Shown one piece after another: positions 1-9,424 of a DNA stretch of 64,000 nt (positions within the stretch are counted from its first letter, which is position 1; every line of letters starts with the position of its first letter). Origin of the DNA: Kocuria sp. (GTDB lineage: Bacteria; Actinomycetota; Actinomycetes; Actinomycetales; Micrococcaceae). The DNA is taken from positions 69,476 to 133,475 of the forward strand of contig NZ_JAUNTS010000009.1 in the NCBI RefSeq assembly GCF_030538595.1, read 5' to 3'. A model generated the notes under the pieces. The model saw only the letters and a program-made list of their open reading frames with translations. It had not been told where the DNA came from and ran no database searches. The translations under genes and the position numbers were made by a program.

Positions 1-142
1 TTACCAGGGAAGTTGCACCCCAGAACATGTCTGCGCCCGTGGGCGTGGGTAGCGGGGGCAACTTGCCCGGGCTGTTGACCTCTGGCCGGGGGTGAGGGGC
101 AGCGTGATTCATGGTGGGTGGCTCCAAGGTGGTGCGAGTCAC
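1..142 (-). CDS. Unidentified protein, N-terminal 47 residues only (runs off the left edge)
   Basis: An open frame on the minus strand starts with GTG at 142 and stays open to base 1. An AGGAG sequence lies six bases upstream of the GTG, which is a good ribosome binding site. An in-frame ATG at 112 is an alternative start. The visible part is rich in proline, threonine and histidine and ends with GADMFWGATSLV, which may be the approach to a first membrane segment. No family was recognised. It is divergent from urtA, with about 490 bases between the two starts. It is too short and truncated to assign a function. Confidence 0.45.
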   Translation of the reverse strand, partial: MTRTTLEPPTMNHAAPHPRPEVNSPGKLPPLPTPTGADMFWGATSLV

Positions 143-634
143 GGGGATCTCCTGACAGATGGTGGTGCGCCAGACCGGACGGCGGAGGTGTTGCGGTGCT
201 GTTGATCCTGGCCTTTGTCCAACCGTAGGAGGCACCCACGCACGTGCGCCTCGTCCGAACGGCCGGAGTGAAGGCAACTAAAGGACCACTTGCAGCTACC
301 CGGGCCCGCTCCACCCTTCCCGTGAGATCACCGGTTGTTGTTGAGAGCACCGCCTGTAGCCGGTGATCTCAACACAAAGCGGTGATCTCACGGGGTCAGG
401 AGGGGTTAGGCGGGATGGGGCGGGAGGGTGGAGGGTGTGGGCACGACGACGGCGCACTCGCGCGCTACGGAGAACACCGGGACGCGAAACGTGGAGTTAA
501 CGCGCGACACAGAGCTGCAACACGTCATGCGTGGAGCGGAAACATACGGGCACACACACGGAAACACGGCTTCTTTAACGTCATAGGCGCCTTGACCGCA
601 GCGGGCCCTCCCCGCCAGTTCTTGAGGAGCCGCC
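143..634. other. Intergenic region upstream of urtA
   Basis: This is a 492-base gap between two divergent starts. The only clear structure is the inverted repeat at 322-391. An AGGAG at 625-629 serves the urtA GTG start. Open frames here have no recognisable protein character. I could not place a convincing -35/-10 pair for urtA, although regulation of urea uptake would be expected to act in this gap. Confidence 0.5.
322..391. repeat. Inverted repeat, family A (copy 1, degenerate)
   Basis: The ends form an 11-bp perfect inverted repeat (GTGAGATCACC / GGTGATCTCAC). The inside holds a third GGTGATCTCA copy and the block ACCGGTTGTTGTTGAGAGCACC. The same block occurs in the two much more symmetrical elements at 13837-13904 and 14940-15005. 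This copy lies between divergent genes, so unlike the others it does not follow a stop codon. It may be a decayed or recombined member. Confidence 0.75.
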
Positions 635-1900
635 GTGTCCCCACGTACCACCCTGAGCGCAGTTCTACCGCTGATTGCAGCACTGGTCTTGACTGGATGT
701 GGCCAGCGCTATGACCCGCAGGCCGAGGCCGCCGCAGAGCAGGTCCCGCGGGAGTCTTGCGTGAACACCGACGGCGACACCATCAAAGTGGGCCTCCTCA
801 ATTCCCTGTCCGGCACCATGGCGGTCAGTGAGACCACCGTGAATCGCTCGCTGAACATGGCCATCGAGGAAATCAACGACGACGGCGGTGTGCTCGGCAA
901 ACAGATCGAACCCGTCACGGAAGATGGGGCCAGCGAGCCCACCATTTTTGCCGAGCGAGCCGGCAAGTTGATCCGTCAGGACTGCGTTGCAGCCACCTTT
1001 GGCGGCTGGACCTCAGCGTCGCGCAAGGCGATGCTCCCGGTCTTTGAAGCCCAGAACTCCCTGCTGTTCTACCCGGTGCAGTACGAGGGTCTGGAGGCTT
1101 CCCCCAACATTTTCTACACGGGGGCCACCACCAACCAGCAGATCATCCCGGCTTTGGACTGGTTGCGGGAACAGGGCCACACCAAGATCTTTTTGGTGGG
1201 CTCCGACTATGTTTTCCCGCGGACCGCCAACCGGATCATCCATGCCTACGCGCAAGCGCATGGCATGGAGATCGTGGGCGAGGAATACGTGCCCATGGGC
1301 TCCACGGAGTTCTCCACGATTGTGAACAAGGCGCTGGCTTCTGATGCGGATGCCGTGTTCAACACCTTGAACGGGGACTCCAACGTGGCGTTCTTCCGCC
1401 AGTACAACGCAGTGGGCCTGGACCCGGAGACCATGCCCGTGATGTCCGTGTCCATTGCGGAGGAAGAAGTTCCGGGCATTGGGGTGGACAACATTGAGGG
1501 TCAGTACGTGGCCTGGGATTACTTCCAGACCATTGACACCCCCACCAATGATGAGTTCGTGGCCAACTTCAAGGAGCGCTACGGCCAGAACCAGGTGACC
1601 TCGGATCCCATGGAGGCTGCCTACACCTCGGTTTACCTGTGGAAGGCCATGGTTGAAAAGGCCGGTTCCTTTGACGTGGCAGCAGTCCAGGAGGCTGCTG
1701 AGACCGGCGAGATCACCTTTGACGCACCGGAGGGGGAGGTGACGGTGGATGGCGAAAACCAGCACATCTCCAAGACCCCTCGGATTGGTCAGATCCGTGA
1801 AGACGGCTTGATCGACACCGTCTGGGAGGCCCCTGAACCCGTCACACCAGACCCCTTCTTGGGGACCTACCCCTGGGCGGAGTCCATCACCGGTGCATGA
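635..1900 (+). CDS. urtA: Urea ABC transporter, substrate-binding lipoprotein
   Basis: This is the extracytoplasmic urea receptor of the UrtABCDE importer. The product is 421 aa, a normal length for the family. A signal peptide ends in a lipobox (LVLTGC, about residues 17-22), so the mature protein should be lipid-anchored outside the membrane. The rest is a type I periplasmic-binding fold (Peripla_BP_5), with the early IKVGLLNSLSGTMAVSE segment and the RKAMLPVFE and NNQQIIPALDW-like regions typical of UrtA/FmdD. The GTG start at 635 has AGGAG five bases upstream. It is the first gene of the urtABCDE operon, 72 bases before urtB. The assignment is strengthened by the urease genes that follow. 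Confidence 0.93.
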   Translation: MSPRTTLSAVLPLIAALVLTGCGQRYDPQAEAAAEQVPRESCVNTDGDTIKVGLLNSLSGTMAVSETTVNRSLNMAIEEINDDGGVLGKQIEPVTEDGASEPTIFAERAGKLIRQDCVAATFGGWTSASRKAMLPVFEAQNSLLFYPVQYEGLEASPNIFYTGATTNQQIIPALDWLREQGHTKIFLVGSDYVFPRTANRIIHAYAQAHGMEIVGEEYVPMGSTEFSTIVNKALASDADAVFNTLNGDSNVAFFRQYNAVGLDPETMPVMSVSIAEEEVPGIGVDNIEGQYVAWDYFQTIDTPTNDEFVANFKERYGQNQVTSDPMEAAYTSVYLWKAMVEKAGSFDVAAVQEAAETGEITFDAPEGEVTVDGENQHISKTPRIGQIREDGLIDTVWEAPEPVTPDPFLGTYPWAESITGA

Positions 1901-1972
1901 GGGGTCCGGAATGACCGCACTTCTGTTTTTCCCTGAGCACCACACCATCACCACTTATGAAAGGGGGCGCAC

Positions 1973-2857
1973 GTGGAAATCCTGATCAGTCAACTTTTTG
2001 CGGGCTTGAGCCTGGGCTCGGTCTTATTGCTGGCCGCGGTGGGCCTGTCTTTGACCTTCGGCCAAATGGGCGTGATCAACATGGCCCATGGCGAGTTCAT
2101 CATGGCCGGGGCTTATACAGCTTTCACGGTTCAGCAGATCTTGGGCAGCGCGGGTGTTTCTTTGCTGGTCAGCCTTCCGTTGGCTTTCCTGATCGGCGGC
2201 ACGCTGGGTCTGATTCTTGAGGCCACGTTGTTGCGGCGGATGTATCACAGGCCGCTGGACACCCTACTGGTGACTTTTGGCGTCAGTTTGATCTTGCAGC
2301 AGTTGGCTCGGGATATTTTTGGCGCTCCTTCCGTGGACGTGAAATTGCCTGAGCTGCTGTCCGGCCCCGTGATGATTTTGGGAACTCCGGTTCCGGCGTC
2401 GCGGGTCTTCATCCTGGTGCTCACCGTTGTGGTGGTTGCGGGGCTCTCTCTGTTGATGACCAAGACCTCCCTGGGGCGCCGGATTCGCGCGGTGGTCCAG
2501 TCCCGCGATCTTGCCGAGGCGTCCGGGATTTCTTCACGACGCACGGATGCGCTGACCTTTTTCATCGGCTCGGGTTTGGCGGGTGTGGCCGGTGTGGCCA
2601 TTACCTTGATCGGCTCCACCAGCCCCACTTTGGGAACCACTTACATTGTTGATGCCTTCCTGGTGGTGGTGGCTGGGGGAATCGGTCAGATTCGCGGAGC
2701 AGTCATAGCCGCCGCAGGGTTGGGCCTGCTGCAGGTTTTCTTTGAATTCGGCACCACTGCCTCCATTGCCAAGGTGATTGTCCTGGTGATTGTGGTGGCT
2801 TTCCTTCAGATTCGCCCACAGGGCATTGTGGCCACACGCACCAGGGGGTTGGCATGA
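1973..2857 (+). CDS. urtB: Urea ABC transporter permease UrtB
   Basis: This is one of two membrane subunits forming the urea channel, in the branched-chain amino acid permease family (LivH-like). The 294 aa are almost entirely hydrophobic, with about eight to nine membrane segments. The GVINMAHGEFIMAGAY segment near residues 35-50 is typical of LivH/UrtB. It lacks the long N-terminal extension found in some proteobacterial UrtB proteins. The start is GTG at 1973, preceded by GAAAGGGGG. The end overlaps urtC by four bases (ATGA), indicating translational coupling. Confidence 0.92.
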   Translation: MEILISQLFAGLSLGSVLLLAAVGLSLTFGQMGVINMAHGEFIMAGAYTAFTVQQILGSAGVSLLVSLPLAFLIGGTLGLILEATLLRRMYHRPLDTLLVTFGVSLILQQLARDIFGAPSVDVKLPELLSGPVMILGTPVPASRVFILVLTVVVVAGLSLLMTKTSLGRRIRAVVQSRDLAEASGISSRRTDALTFFIGSGLAGVAGVAITLIGSTSPTLGTTYIVDAFLVVVAGGIGQIRGAVIAAAGLGLLQVFFEFGTTASIAKVIVLVIVVAFLQIRPQGIVATRTRGLA

Positions 2858-4017
2858 CCACCACAGTTTCACCACAAGACACAACGACGACGCCGCCCAC
2901 CTCAACTGGAACCCGAACCCTTCCGGCGGTGAAGGAGGGAGCTGGTGTGTGGACCACCGGGCCACGTGGTGCCCTGCTGGGTCTGGGCATCGGGGCGGTG
3001 CTGCTGCTGGTGATTGCGCCGCTGACTCTGGGCGGCTTTGGACTGGACCTGCTGGGCCGGTATCTGTGCGTGGCCATGGTGGCCGTTGGGATCGGGCTGG
3101 CCTGGGGCCGCGGTGGGATGCTCACCATGGGGCAGGGCGTGTACTTCGGGCTGGGCGCCTACATCATGGCCATGCACATGACCTTGGCGGACACCACGTT
3201 GGAGGGTGAATCCATCCCCACGTTCATGCGTCAGAACGGTGTGGAGCAGCTTCCTGAGCTGTGGGGAATCGTGCAGCACCCGGTGGTTGCGGTGGTGGCC
3301 ATCATCCTGGTGCCCACCGCAGTCGCGGGACTTTTGGGCTGGGCCATCTTCTCCCGCCGGGTCAAGGGGGCCTACTTTGCCATCCTGTCCCAGGCATTGG
3401 CCGCCGCCTTTGCTGTTCTGATCATCGGCCAGCCGGTGCTGACCAACGGGTCCAACGGCTTGTCCAACTTTCATTCCCTGTTTGGCTGGGATCTCTCCGA
3501 TTCCACCAACCGCACCGTTCTGTTCCTGGTGGTGGCGCTGGTCTTGCTGGCCATGTTGGCTGTGACATGGCAGCTCTACCGGTCCCGCTTTGGTGAGCTT
3601 CTGGTGGCCGTGCGTGATCAGGAGGAGCGCGTGCGATTCCTGGGCTATGACCCGGCCCTGATCAAGACCGTGGCCTACATGATTGCTGCACTGTTCGCAG
3701 CCATCGGTGGAGCGTTGTTCGTGCCGGTGGTGGGCATCATTTCCCCGGCGGACATTGGCGTGATCCCGTCCATCGCGTTCTTGATTGGCGTGGCCATCGG
3801 TGGCCGGGCCACATGGCTTGGACCTGTGCTCGGCTCCATTGCGGTGTCCTTTGCCGGGACTCAGCTTGCTTCCGCGTTCCCGTCCTTCTGGGTCTACTTC
3901 CAAGGTCTGCTGTTCATCCTGGTCATTGGTTTTCTGCCCGGTGGGTTGGCTTCCGTGGCGGGAGTGCTGCGGCGTCGTCGTCAATCTGAAACCCACCAAC
4001 CGGAGGCTGCCCGATGA
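2854..4017 (+). CDS. urtC: Urea ABC transporter permease UrtC
   Basis: This is the second membrane subunit of the urea importer (LivM-like), 387 aa. A polar N-terminus of about 45 residues precedes roughly nine to ten membrane segments. Family features include the GIGLAWGRGGMLTMGQGVYF stretch near residues 80-100 and the AVRDQEERVRFLGYD cytoplasmic loop that contacts the ATPases. The ATG start overlaps the urtB stop by four bases, and its own stop overlaps urtD by four bases. It should pair with UrtB and be powered by UrtD and UrtE. Confidence 0.92.
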   Translation: MTTTVSPQDTTTTPPTSTGTRTLPAVKEGAGVWTTGPRGALLGLGIGAVLLLVIAPLTLGGFGLDLLGRYLCVAMVAVGIGLAWGRGGMLTMGQGVYFGLGAYIMAMHMTLADTTLEGESIPTFMRQNGVEQLPELWGIVQHPVVAVVAIILVPTAVAGLLGWAIFSRRVKGAYFAILSQALAAAFAVLIIGQPVLTNGSNGLSNFHSLFGWDLSDSTNRTVLFLVVALVLLAMLAVTWQLYRSRFGELLVAVRDQEERVRFLGYDPALIKTVAYMIAALFAAIGGALFVPVVGIISPADIGVIPSIAFLIGVAIGGRATWLGPVLGSIAVSFAGTQLASAFPSFWVYFQGLLFILVIGFLPGGLASVAGVLRRRRQSETHQPEAAR

Positions 4018-4856
4018 CCCGCGACCACCGCCCCAGTTATCTGGAAATCCGCGATCTACGCGTGGTGTTTGACAAGTTTGTGGCCGTTGACGGCGTGAAT
4101 CTCAGGGTGGAGCAGGGGGATTTGCGCTTCCTGATCGGGCCCAACGGTGCGGGGAAGACCACCACCATTGATGCTGTCACGGCGTTGGCGCCGGCTCAGG
4201 GCTCCATCAACCACAACGGGCATGAGCTGGTGGGGCGCAAAACTCACAAGATTGTGCGCTACGGCGTGGGGCGAACGTTCCAGACCGCCAGTGTTTTTGA
4301 GGACCTGAGCGTGCTGCAGAATCTGGACATTGCTGCCGGTCTGCGACGACGCCCCCGGGAAATGCTGCGAGCTCGTCACGGTGTCTCCCCGCGGATTGTG
4401 GAGGTTCTGGAGACCATTGGCCTCACCCAACATCAGGAAACCAAAGCCGGGGTGCTGTCCCACGGGCAGAAGCAGTGGCTGGAAATCGGCATGCTCATGG
4501 TCCAGGATGCCACGGTGCTGCTGCTGGATGAGCCCGTGGCGGGTATGAGTCAGGACGAACGGGATGCCACGGGGGAGCTGCTGGCAAAACTGGCTGCACG
4601 GCATGTGGTGATCGTGGTTGAGCACGACATGGAGTTCCTGCGCAAATACGCCCAGTCCGTGACCGTGATGGCAGCGGGGAAGGTCATTGCCGAGGGCACG
4701 GTGGCGCAGGTCCAGGCCGATCCCACCGTGCAGGAGATCTACCTGGGCACCGCCGGGACCAAAAACCTGAAAGAAGCGCGGGTGGAAGCTGCGCTTGTGG
4801 GACTGGACCCGGAGACCGTGACTGTTCCCGGCAGCACACAGAGCAAGGAGAACTGA
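4014..4856 (+). CDS. urtD: Urea ABC transporter ATPase UrtD
   Basis: This is the first ATP-binding subunit of the urea importer (LivG-like), 280 aa. The Walker A motif GPNGAGKTT lies near residue 42. The signature-like LSHGQKQWLEIGM is followed by Walker B VLLLDEPVAGM and an H-loop EHDMEF. The signature reads LSHGQ rather than LSGGQ, as is common in UrtD. It is a cytoplasmic protein coupled to urtC by an ATGA overlap. The stop TGA shares one base with the urtE ATG (TGATG). Confidence 0.93.
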   Translation: MTRDHRPSYLEIRDLRVVFDKFVAVDGVNLRVEQGDLRFLIGPNGAGKTTTIDAVTALAPAQGSINHNGHELVGRKTHKIVRYGVGRTFQTASVFEDLSVLQNLDIAAGLRRRPREMLRARHGVSPRIVEVLETIGLTQHQETKAGVLSHGQKQWLEIGMLMVQDATVLLLDEPVAGMSQDERDATGELLAKLAARHVVIVVEHDMEFLRKYAQSVTVMAAGKVIAEGTVAQVQADPTVQEIYLGTAGTKNLKEARVEAALVGLDPETVTVPGSTQSKEN

Positions 4857-5548
4857 TGTTCATACTGGAGGATGTGCGCTCCGGGTACGGGCGCACGGAA
4901 GTTCTGCACGGCATTGACCTCAGCATTCCCGACGACGGCGTCACCACCGTCCTGGGGCACAACGGTGCCGGTAAAACCACCCTGTTGAAGACCGTGATGG
5001 GCTTGCTGCCGGTGCGTTCCGGGCGAATCACCTGGGACGGGGAGGACATCACGCGGATGTCTGCCCATCAGCGGGTACGTGCGGGATTGGCGTGGGTTCC
5101 CCAGGGGCAGCAGTCCTTTGGCAACCTGACCACACGCGAAAACCTGCTGGTGGTGGCAGAAGCCCACCCCGGTGGGCGGGGTCGGATGGATGAGGTGCTG
5201 GCACTCTTCCCCGCCCTGGACCCGCTGATGGACCGTAGGGCAGGACTGCTTTCCGGTGGCCAACGGCAGCAGCTCTCCATTGCCCGGGCGTTGTTGACCG
5301 GACCCCGTTTGCTGGTGCTGGACGAGCCGTCGGAAGGTATCCAGCCCTCCGTGGTCCAGGAGATCGAAGAGAAGATCGTGGGCCTGGCCTCCCGTTCGGG
5401 AACCCAGGTGTTGCTGGCCGAACAGAAGGTGGGCTTTGCCCTGGACGCCGCAGACGAATACGCGGTCCTGGCCACCGGTCGGGTGGTGCGGGCCGGGCGT
5501 GCAGATGAGGCCGCCGTGGATGCCGCCCGGGAGGCGCTGGCGGTGTGA
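4856..5548 (+). CDS. urtE: Urea ABC transporter ATPase UrtE
   Basis: This is the second ATP-binding subunit of the urea importer (LivF-like), 230 aa, the usual UrtE size. Walker A is GHNGAGKTT, the signature LSGGQRQQLSIARAL and Walker B LLVLDEPSEGIQPS. The GIQPS ending is characteristic of UrtE. It is the last gene of the urt operon. The next gene is antisense and ends only 13 bases away, so transcription of the urt operon converges on it. No obvious hairpin terminator sits in that 13-base gap. Confidence 0.93.
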   Translation: MFILEDVRSGYGRTEVLHGIDLSIPDDGVTTVLGHNGAGKTTLLKTVMGLLPVRSGRITWDGEDITRMSAHQRVRAGLAWVPQGQQSFGNLTTRENLLVVAEAHPGGRGRMDEVLALFPALDPLMDRRAGLLSGGQRQQLSIARALLTGPRLLVLDEPSEGIQPSVVQEIEEKIVGLASRSGTQVLLAEQKVGFALDAADEYAVLATGRVVRAGRADEAAVDAAREALAV

Positions 5549-5561
5549 GGTGGGTGAGCCC

Positions 5562-6821
5562 TTAGAGCTCGGGATGACTCCACAGCGAGCTGATGGGTAA
5601 CACGTGAAGCCAATCATTGAGGTGAGCCGCGTCAGTGCCAGTGTGCAGCACAACACCCACCACTTCACGGTCTGGAACATGATCACGGAATTGTTTGAGC
5701 CCAGTCCATGATCGGTCATTCACGGTGCTCGCACTCTTGACCTCAATGGCTATCAAGCGTCCGTCTGAGAGCTCCAGGAGCAAATCCACCTCGGGGCCAT
5801 CGTGGTCGCGGTAATGATAAAGATCGAATGATTGTTGCGACCACGTGCGTTGTCGTTTGAGCTCAAGAGCAACAAACTGCTCCACCAGCGTTCCGTAGAA
5901 CTCCCGTCCACCCACAGTTGTGGCCATGGCGGCGGTGAAACCTGCCAAATGGGCTGCAAGGCCTGTGTCCGTGAGTGAGATTTTCGGTCGTTTGGACAGG
6001 CGGCTCCTGGGGGTGCGGCGCCACGGCTGAGTGGTGGTCACCAAGCGCATGACGTGAGCCAAGCGAAGGTATGAGTCGAGCGTGCTTTCTGATATCCCCA
6101 GGGTCCTGGCTTCCTTTGCTTTGACCAGTTCCGATTGACCCTGGGAAGCAAGGAGACGGAGTAACGCAGCCATGTGGTCGGCGAAACCGCCTGATTGCAG
6201 ATCACGTGCGTCATGGTCCGCCAATCGGTCCGTGTAGGAGGCAAACCAGCGGTCCCTCCGGCGTCCAGAACGGGAGAGAATCTCCGGGTAGCCACCGGTG
6301 ACCACTGTGTCAGGGGCGAGGGGGAGGACAGCACCAGGTGACTGCGCCCCGCTCAGCAACCAGGAGACGAAATCTTCAGGGGAGTTGCGGCGGGCGATTT
6401 CACCCTGGCTCAAGGTCATGAGTTCAACGGTCTCAGCCCGCCCAGCCAGGGAATCTCCAACACCCTTCACATGCAGCAAGTCCGCGGAGCCTGTGAGTAA
6501 AAACCGCCCCGGACGGCGCACCCGATCCACGGAGGCCTTGATGGGAAGGATGAGTTCTGGGGCGCGTTGAGCTTCATCAACCACCAACATGCCCTGGCCT
6601 GCTTGCTCTACGAAGAACTGCGGATCCTCCGTGGCCAGTGATCGGTTGTAGGCGTCATCCATGGACACGACTGTGGTTTCCATGGTTTGTGATGCCATCT
6701 GCGCGAGCGTGCTCTTGCCAACTTGGCGGGCACCTTGCAGAACCACGACGGGAGTGTCTGCGAGTGCTTCCTGAACCAGCGACAGTGCATGTCGCGGGTA
6801 GGAGTCGGGAATCTCATCCAT
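5562..6821 (-). CDS. AAA ATPase with C-terminal DUF4143 nuclease-like domain
   Basis: This 419-aa protein belongs to the AAA_14/DUF4143 (COG1373) ATPase family. Walker A is GARQVGKST near residue 30 and Walker B is MLVVDEAQR. A winged-helix-like middle (LGISESTLDSYLRLAHVMRLV) precedes a C-terminal PD-(D/E)XK-like core with EVDLLLE and IEVKS. The physiological role of the family is not established; some members are thought to act like selfish or toxin-antitoxin-like modules. The open frame extends to 7022, but the extra codons run through a 22-bp tandem repeat array, so I chose the ATG at 6821. No good ribosome binding site precedes it. It lies antisense between the urea transporter and urease operons. 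Confidence 0.85.
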   Translation of the reverse strand: MDEIPDSYPRHALSLVQEALADTPVVVLQGARQVGKSTLAQMASQTMETTVVSMDDAYNRSLATEDPQFFVEQAGQGMLVVDEAQRAPELILPIKASVDRVRRPGRFLLTGSADLLHVKGVGDSLAGRAETVELMTLSQGEIARRNSPEDFVSWLLSGAQSPGAVLPLAPDTVVTGGYPEILSRSGRRRDRWFASYTDRLADHDARDLQSGGFADHMAALLRLLASQGQSELVKAKEARTLGISESTLDSYLRLAHVMRLVTTTQPWRRTPRSRLSKRPKISLTDTGLAAHLAGFTAAMATTVGGREFYGTLVEQFVALELKRQRTWSQQSFDLYHYRDHDGPEVDLLLELSDGRLIAIEVKSASTVNDRSWTGLKQFRDHVPDREVVGVVLHTGTDAAHLNDWLHVLPISSLWSHPEL

Positions 6822-6837
6822 GAGCCCATCATGCCGC

Positions 6838-6899
6838 AACTTGGAGATTTTCGGAGCCAAACTTGGAGATTTTCGGAGCCAAACTTGGAGATTTTCGGA
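6838..6899. repeat. 22-bp tandem direct repeat array, 2.8 copies
   Basis: The unit AACTTGGAGATTTTCGGAGC plus CA occurs perfectly at 6838-6859 and 6860-6881, then 18 bases of it at 6882-6899. The array lies 17 bases upstream of the DUF4143 ATPase start and about 110 bases upstream of the divergent ureAB start. Spacing of exactly two helical turns (22 bp) would put repeated binding sites on one face of the DNA. An autoregulatory operator for the ATPase gene is the simplest guess (inference). Confidence 0.9.
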
Positions 6900-7009
6900 A
6901 GCTGGCGCCCGGTAAACAGACTGCTCAGTCGATCGACTGGCTTTCCTCAGAAGGTGGACTCCAGCGCACCGGACACGAGCCTGAAACGTGGCGCCGTTAG
7001 CGTTGAAAC

Positions 7010-7666
7010 ATGTACCTGACACCCCGGGAACAAGAAAAACTACTGATTGTCACGGCCGGTGACCTGGCTCGGCGTCGTCGTGACCGTGGGTTGAAGCTCA
7101 ACCATCCTGAAGCGGTGGCGCTGATCTCCGCAGAACTGCTGGAGGCTGCCCGTGACGGGCGTACGGTGGCTGATCTGATGTCCTGGGGAGCCACCATCTT
7201 GACCGACCAGGAGGTCATGGACGGGGTGGCAGAGATGATCCATTCCGTGCAGGTGGAGGCCACCTTCCCGGACGGCACCAAGTTGGTGACCGTTCACGAA
7301 CCCATCCGACCTGGCTCGGATGCCATAAAAGCAACCAGCATGACCCCCGGTGAGTACGTGCTGCGGGATGAACCCGTGACCATCAACCCGCACCGGCCCA
7401 CCGTGGAAGTGGAAGTCATCAACCGTGGGGACCGCCCCGTGCAGGTGGGGTCCCATTTCCCGTTCGCCCAAGCCAACCCCGGCTTGGAGTTCGACCGGGG
7501 CACCACAGTCGGGTACCGCCTGAACATTCCCGCTGGCACTGCCGTGCGATTCGAGCCAGGGGATGCCAAGACGGTTCAGCTGGTCAGCTTTGCCGGCACA
7601 GGAGAGATCGCGCGGATCGGCACCGGGGTGCAACACGATCAGGAAGGCGCAACTCATGGCGCGTGA
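7010..7666 (+). CDS. ureAB: Urease gamma/beta subunit fusion
   Basis: These are the structural small subunits of nickel urease, fused in one 218-aa chain. Residues 1 to about 100 match UreA ([13 protein letters not shown] start, [21 protein letters not shown], and the VTVHEPI end). Residues about 105-218 match UreB ([44 protein letters not shown]). The SH(Y/F)HF region has proline where histidine is usual. The ATG at 7010 starts exactly like UreA, though no strong ribosome binding site is visible. The 3' end overlaps ureC by 11 bases. Gamma/beta fusions are known in some actinobacteria and in Helicobacter. Confidence 0.93.
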   Translation: MYLTPREQEKLLIVTAGDLARRRRDRGLKLNHPEAVALISAELLEAARDGRTVADLMSWGATILTDQEVMDGVAEMIHSVQVEATFPDGTKLVTVHEPIRPGSDAIKATSMTPGEYVLRDEPVTINPHRPTVEVEVINRGDRPVQVGSHFPFAQANPGLEFDRGTTVGYRLNIPAGTAVRFEPGDAKTVQLVSFAGTGEIARIGTGVQHDQEGATHGA

Positions 7667-9380
7667 ACTCACCCGATCCGAATACACCTCCCTCTACGGC
7701 CCCACGGTCGGTGACAAAGTTCGCCTGGCGGACACAGAACTCTTTGCCCAGATTGAGCAGGACCTCACCAACCGCAACCTGGCCAATGCCGGCGATGAGG
7801 TGGTCTTTGGTGGTGGCAAGGTCATCCGCGACGGCATGGGCCACAAGGGTCGGTTGACCCGGGCTGATGGCGTGGTGGACACCGTGATCACCAATGCCGT
7901 GATCGTGGATCACACCGGAGTCTTCAAGGCGGACGTGGGGATAGTGGATGGCCGGATCAGCGCCATCGGCAAGGCCGGTAACCCCGATGTGATGGACAAC
8001 GTGGACATTCTGATCGGCGCGGCCACGGAGGTGATTGCCGGGGAACACAAGATCCTCACGGCAGGTGGGGTGGACACCCACATTCACTTCATTGGCACGG
8101 ATCAGATCGGCACCGCCCTGGCCAGTGGCATCACCACCATGATTGGTGGCGGCACCGGCCCGGCCGAAGGTTCCAAGGCCACCACCATCACTCCCGGCCC
8201 GTGGCACATCGAACGCATGTTGCAGGCCCTGGATGCCTACCCCATGAACTTTGGGCTGCTGGGCAAGGGCCACACCGCAGCCCAGGCTCCCCTGGAGGAG
8301 CAGGTGCGTTCCGGTGTGCTTGGATTCAAGATTCACGAGGACTGGGGCGCCACCCACGGGTCCATTGACGCAGCGCTCACCGCGGCAGACCGGTTCGATC
8401 TGCAAGTGGCCATCCACACGGACACCCTCAACGAATGCGGGTTTGTGGAAGACACCATCCGGGCCATCAACGGCCGGGTGATCCACACTTTCCACACGGA
8501 AGGTGCCGGTGGCGGGCACGCCCCGGACATCATCTCCATGGCGGGGATGGCCAATGTGCTGCCGTCCTCGACCAATCCCACGCTGCCTTTCACTCGCAAC
8601 ACGGCGGAAGAGCATCTGGACATGCTCATGGTCTGCCACCACCTCAACCCGTCCATCCCGGAGGACGTGGCCTTTGCGGATTCCCGGATTCGCCCGGAGA
8701 CCATTGCTGCTGAAGACGTCCTGCATGACCTGGGGGTCTTCTCCATGACCTCCTCGGACTCTCAGGCCATGGGGCGGGTGGGCGAGGTGATCTTACGAAC
8801 CTGGCAGCTGGCCGATCAGATGAAGAAGCGCACCGGTGCGCTGGCCGGAGATCAGCACGGGGACAATTTCCGGATCAAGCGCTACATCGCCAAATACACC
8901 ATCAACCCCGCCATCAGCCACGGCATTGCTCAGCACGTGGGCTCCGTGGAGGTGGGCAAACTTGCGGACCTGGTGCTGTGGGAGCCGGCGTTCTTTGGGG
9001 TCAAACCAGCAGCGGTGCTCAAGAGCGGCCAGATTGTGCACTCCGTCATGGGCGATCCCAACGCCTCCATCCCCACACCGCAGCCGCAGCTCATGCGGGA
9101 CGCTTTTGGCGCCCAGGGGCAAGCGCCCGCCCACAATTCGGTGCACTTTGTCTCCGCAGCCGCTCACGACGACGACGTCCGCACCCGATTCGGTCTGGCC
9201 AAGAACACCCTGCCCGTGGTTGGTATCCGCTCGCTGACCAAGGCCGATCTGAAATACAACGGGGAGACGCCACACATCGAGGTGGACCCGCAGACCTACC
9301 AGGTGCGCGTGGACGGTGAACTCATCACCGCGCAACCGGCCCAGGAATTGGCCATGGCGCAGCGCTACTTCCTGTTCTGA
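7656..9380 (+). CDS. ureC: Urease alpha (catalytic) subunit
   Basis: This is the nickel-containing subunit that hydrolyses urea to ammonia and carbamate, 574 aa (family about 570). The carbamylated, nickel-bridging lysine is K225 in GFKIHEDWG. Metal and active-site motifs are [19 protein letters not shown] and MVCHHLNP, with the flap histidine at about 328. The nickel ligand region GVDTHIHFI is also present. The open frame reaches back to 7563, but [10 protein letters not shown] at 7656 is the conserved UreC start and has AGGAAGG upstream. The start overlaps the end of ureAB, implying translational coupling. All key residues appear intact. Confidence 0.96.
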   Translation: MARELTRSEYTSLYGPTVGDKVRLADTELFAQIEQDLTNRNLANAGDEVVFGGGKVIRDGMGHKGRLTRADGVVDTVITNAVIVDHTGVFKADVGIVDGRISAIGKAGNPDVMDNVDILIGAATEVIAGEHKILTAGGVDTHIHFIGTDQIGTALASGITTMIGGGTGPAEGSKATTITPGPWHIERMLQALDAYPMNFGLLGKGHTAAQAPLEEQVRSGVLGFKIHEDWGATHGSIDAALTAADRFDLQVAIHTDTLNECGFVEDTIRAINGRVIHTFHTEGAGGGHAPDIISMAGMANVLPSSTNPTLPFTRNTAEEHLDMLMVCHHLNPSIPEDVAFADSRIRPETIAAEDVLHDLGVFSMTSSDSQAMGRVGEVILRTWQLADQMKKRTGALAGDQHGDNFRIKRYIAKYTINPAISHGIAQHVGSVEVGKLADLVLWEPAFFGVKPAAVLKSGQIVHSVMGDPNASIPTPQPQLMRDAFGAQGQAPAHNSVHFVSAAAHDDDVRTRFGLAKNTLPVVGIRSLTKADLKYNGETPHIEVDPQTYQVRVDGELITAQPAQELAMAQRYFLF

Positions 9381-9424
9381 GCCACCCACGTCCTTGCACC
9401 CCAAAGCTGTCAGGAGTTGAACCG

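Noticed and set aside
1911..1985. Short ATG frame between urtA and urtB
   Set aside because: It is 24 codons long, overlaps the urtB start out of frame and has no ribosome binding site.
2902..3999. 365-codon antisense frame opposite urtC
   Set aside because: It is His/Gln/Gly-rich in a way typical of antisense shadows of GC-rich membrane protein genes and has no family similarity.
5562..7022. 486-codon version of the DUF4143 ATPase
   Set aside because: The additional 67 codons translate the 22-bp repeat array and overlap the 5' end of ureAB; family similarity begins at 6821.
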